This document shows, piece by piece, positions 63,624 through 64,000 of a stretch of 64,000 bases of DNA. Every line of letters begins with the position of its first letter. The stretch's first letter is position 1. The stretch spans positions 749,830-813,829 of the forward strand of contig NZ_LNYR01000012.1 in the NCBI RefSeq assembly GCF_001467955.1, in the 5' to 3' direction. The position numbers and the translations under genes were made by a program. The DNA is from Legionella quateirensis. Its GTDB lineage: Bacteria; Pseudomonadota; Gammaproteobacteria; Legionellales; Legionellaceae. Below the pieces are notes generated by a model. The model worked only from the letters and a program-made list of their open reading frames with translations. It had not been told where the DNA came from and did not search any database.

Positions 63624-64000
63624 CGTCATCCTGAACGCAGTGAAGGATCTCCAACCAATGGCTCGGTGCCAATTGCTGGAGATCCCTCGTTCCACTCGGG
63701 ATGACGGTTCCATGATTCGTCATCCTGAACGCAGTGAAGGATCTCCAAATGCAGGCACAGAGCCACATTCAGGAGAGCCCTCATTACATTCGGGATGACG
63801 CAACGTTTTCAACTCCGAGAATTACGTCATCCTGAACGCAGTGAAGGATCTCCAACCATTGGCTCGGTGCCAATTGCTGGAGATCCCTCGTTCCACTCGG
63901 GATGACGGTTCCATGATTCTTCATCCTGAACGCAGTGAAGGATCTCCAAATGCAGGCACAGAGCCACATTCAGGAGAGCCCTCATTACATTCGGGATGAC
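63624..64000. repeat. Tandem palindromic intergenic repeats (two about 200-bp units, second cut by window end)
   Basis: Each unit has two CGTCATCCTGAACGCAGTGA...CTCGGGATGACG palindromes with different loops (GGATCTCCAACCA.. and GGATCTCCAAATG..). The first unit begins at 63624 and the second at about 63825, almost identical. Short open frames in this stretch (63562-63969 on the minus strand) come from the repeat and are not genes. Confidence 0.85.

Noticed and set aside
63562..63969. Two near-identical minus-strand frames at the right edge
   Set aside because: They are read through the tandem palindromic repeats and share their sequence.
1..64000. CRISPR array, tRNA, rRNA, integrase or full insertion sequence
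   Set aside because: I found no regularly spaced short repeats with unique spacers, no tRNA-like cloverleaf ends, and no transposase or integrase motif. Repeats in the window are palindromic or tandem intergenic elements.

Overview
The window looks like a chromosome segment from a Legionella species (Legionellaceae, Gammaproteobacteria). This rests on three things seen in the sequence: AT-rich DNA; many genes encoding eukaryotic-type domains of the kind delivered by Dot/Icm (ankyrin-RasGEF, leucine-rich repeats, patatin, SH2, a Ulp1/CE-clan protease); and short palindromic intergenic repeats scattered between genes. No 16S rRNA or tRNA gene is present to prove the species, and no translocation signal can be proven by eye.

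Layout. 1-8105: a tightly overlapping flagellar-type operon running fliF (3' end), an unrecognised 145-aa gene where fliG would be expected, fliH, fliI, fliJ, a fliK-like gene, flgD, flgE, a short fliM, fliN, fliO, fliP. It encodes export-ATPase, rod/hook and C-ring pieces. FliF lacks its long FliG-binding tail, FlgD and FliM are short, and there is no FliG in the window. 8106-8888: a 3-copy, 116-bp intergenic repeat array. 8889-26123: two large convergent genes, a 1000-aa ankyrin/RasGEF protein (+) and an uninterrupted 4710-aa gene (-) whose middle carries motifs of the DUF3638/DUF3645 helicase-like family. 26432-33187: small secreted protein, VOC protein and divergent LysR regulator, a 5'-truncated HAD phosphatase remnant beside a MITE-like element, an LRR protein, and a threonine-dehydratase/ornithine-cyclodeaminase-type gene pair.

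33503-45624 is an effector-like and hypothetical stretch: a membrane/coiled-coil protein, an HEICH putative metallopeptidase, a patatin phospholipase, small membrane and secreted proteins, a TPR protein, an MFS transporter, a helical-repeat protein, an SH2-domain protein and a secreted beta-propeller. 45767-50025 is more housekeeping: a ClC-type channel, an L-lactate/malate dehydrogenase-like enzyme, and a compact nitric-oxide response module (nsrR, divergent from truncated haemoglobin plus ferredoxin-flavin reductase) with a clear NsrR operator over the promoter.

50154-64000: a hypothetical gene, a Ulp1-like cysteine protease, then a GGDEF/PAS membrane protein and an adenosine-deaminase-like protein lying between two ~410-bp direct repeats. 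Each repeat holds DnaA-box-like sites, an AT-rich tract and the 3' end of umuC. Beyond them come umuC, umuD, a SRAP (HMCES/YedK) gene, a zinc-ribbon membrane protein, a GST, YchJ and a KefC-type antiporter. The right edge is a tandem intergenic repeat. The best candidates for something undescribed are the FliG-less flagellar-type machine, the 4710-aa protein, and the repeat-bounded module next to umuDC.
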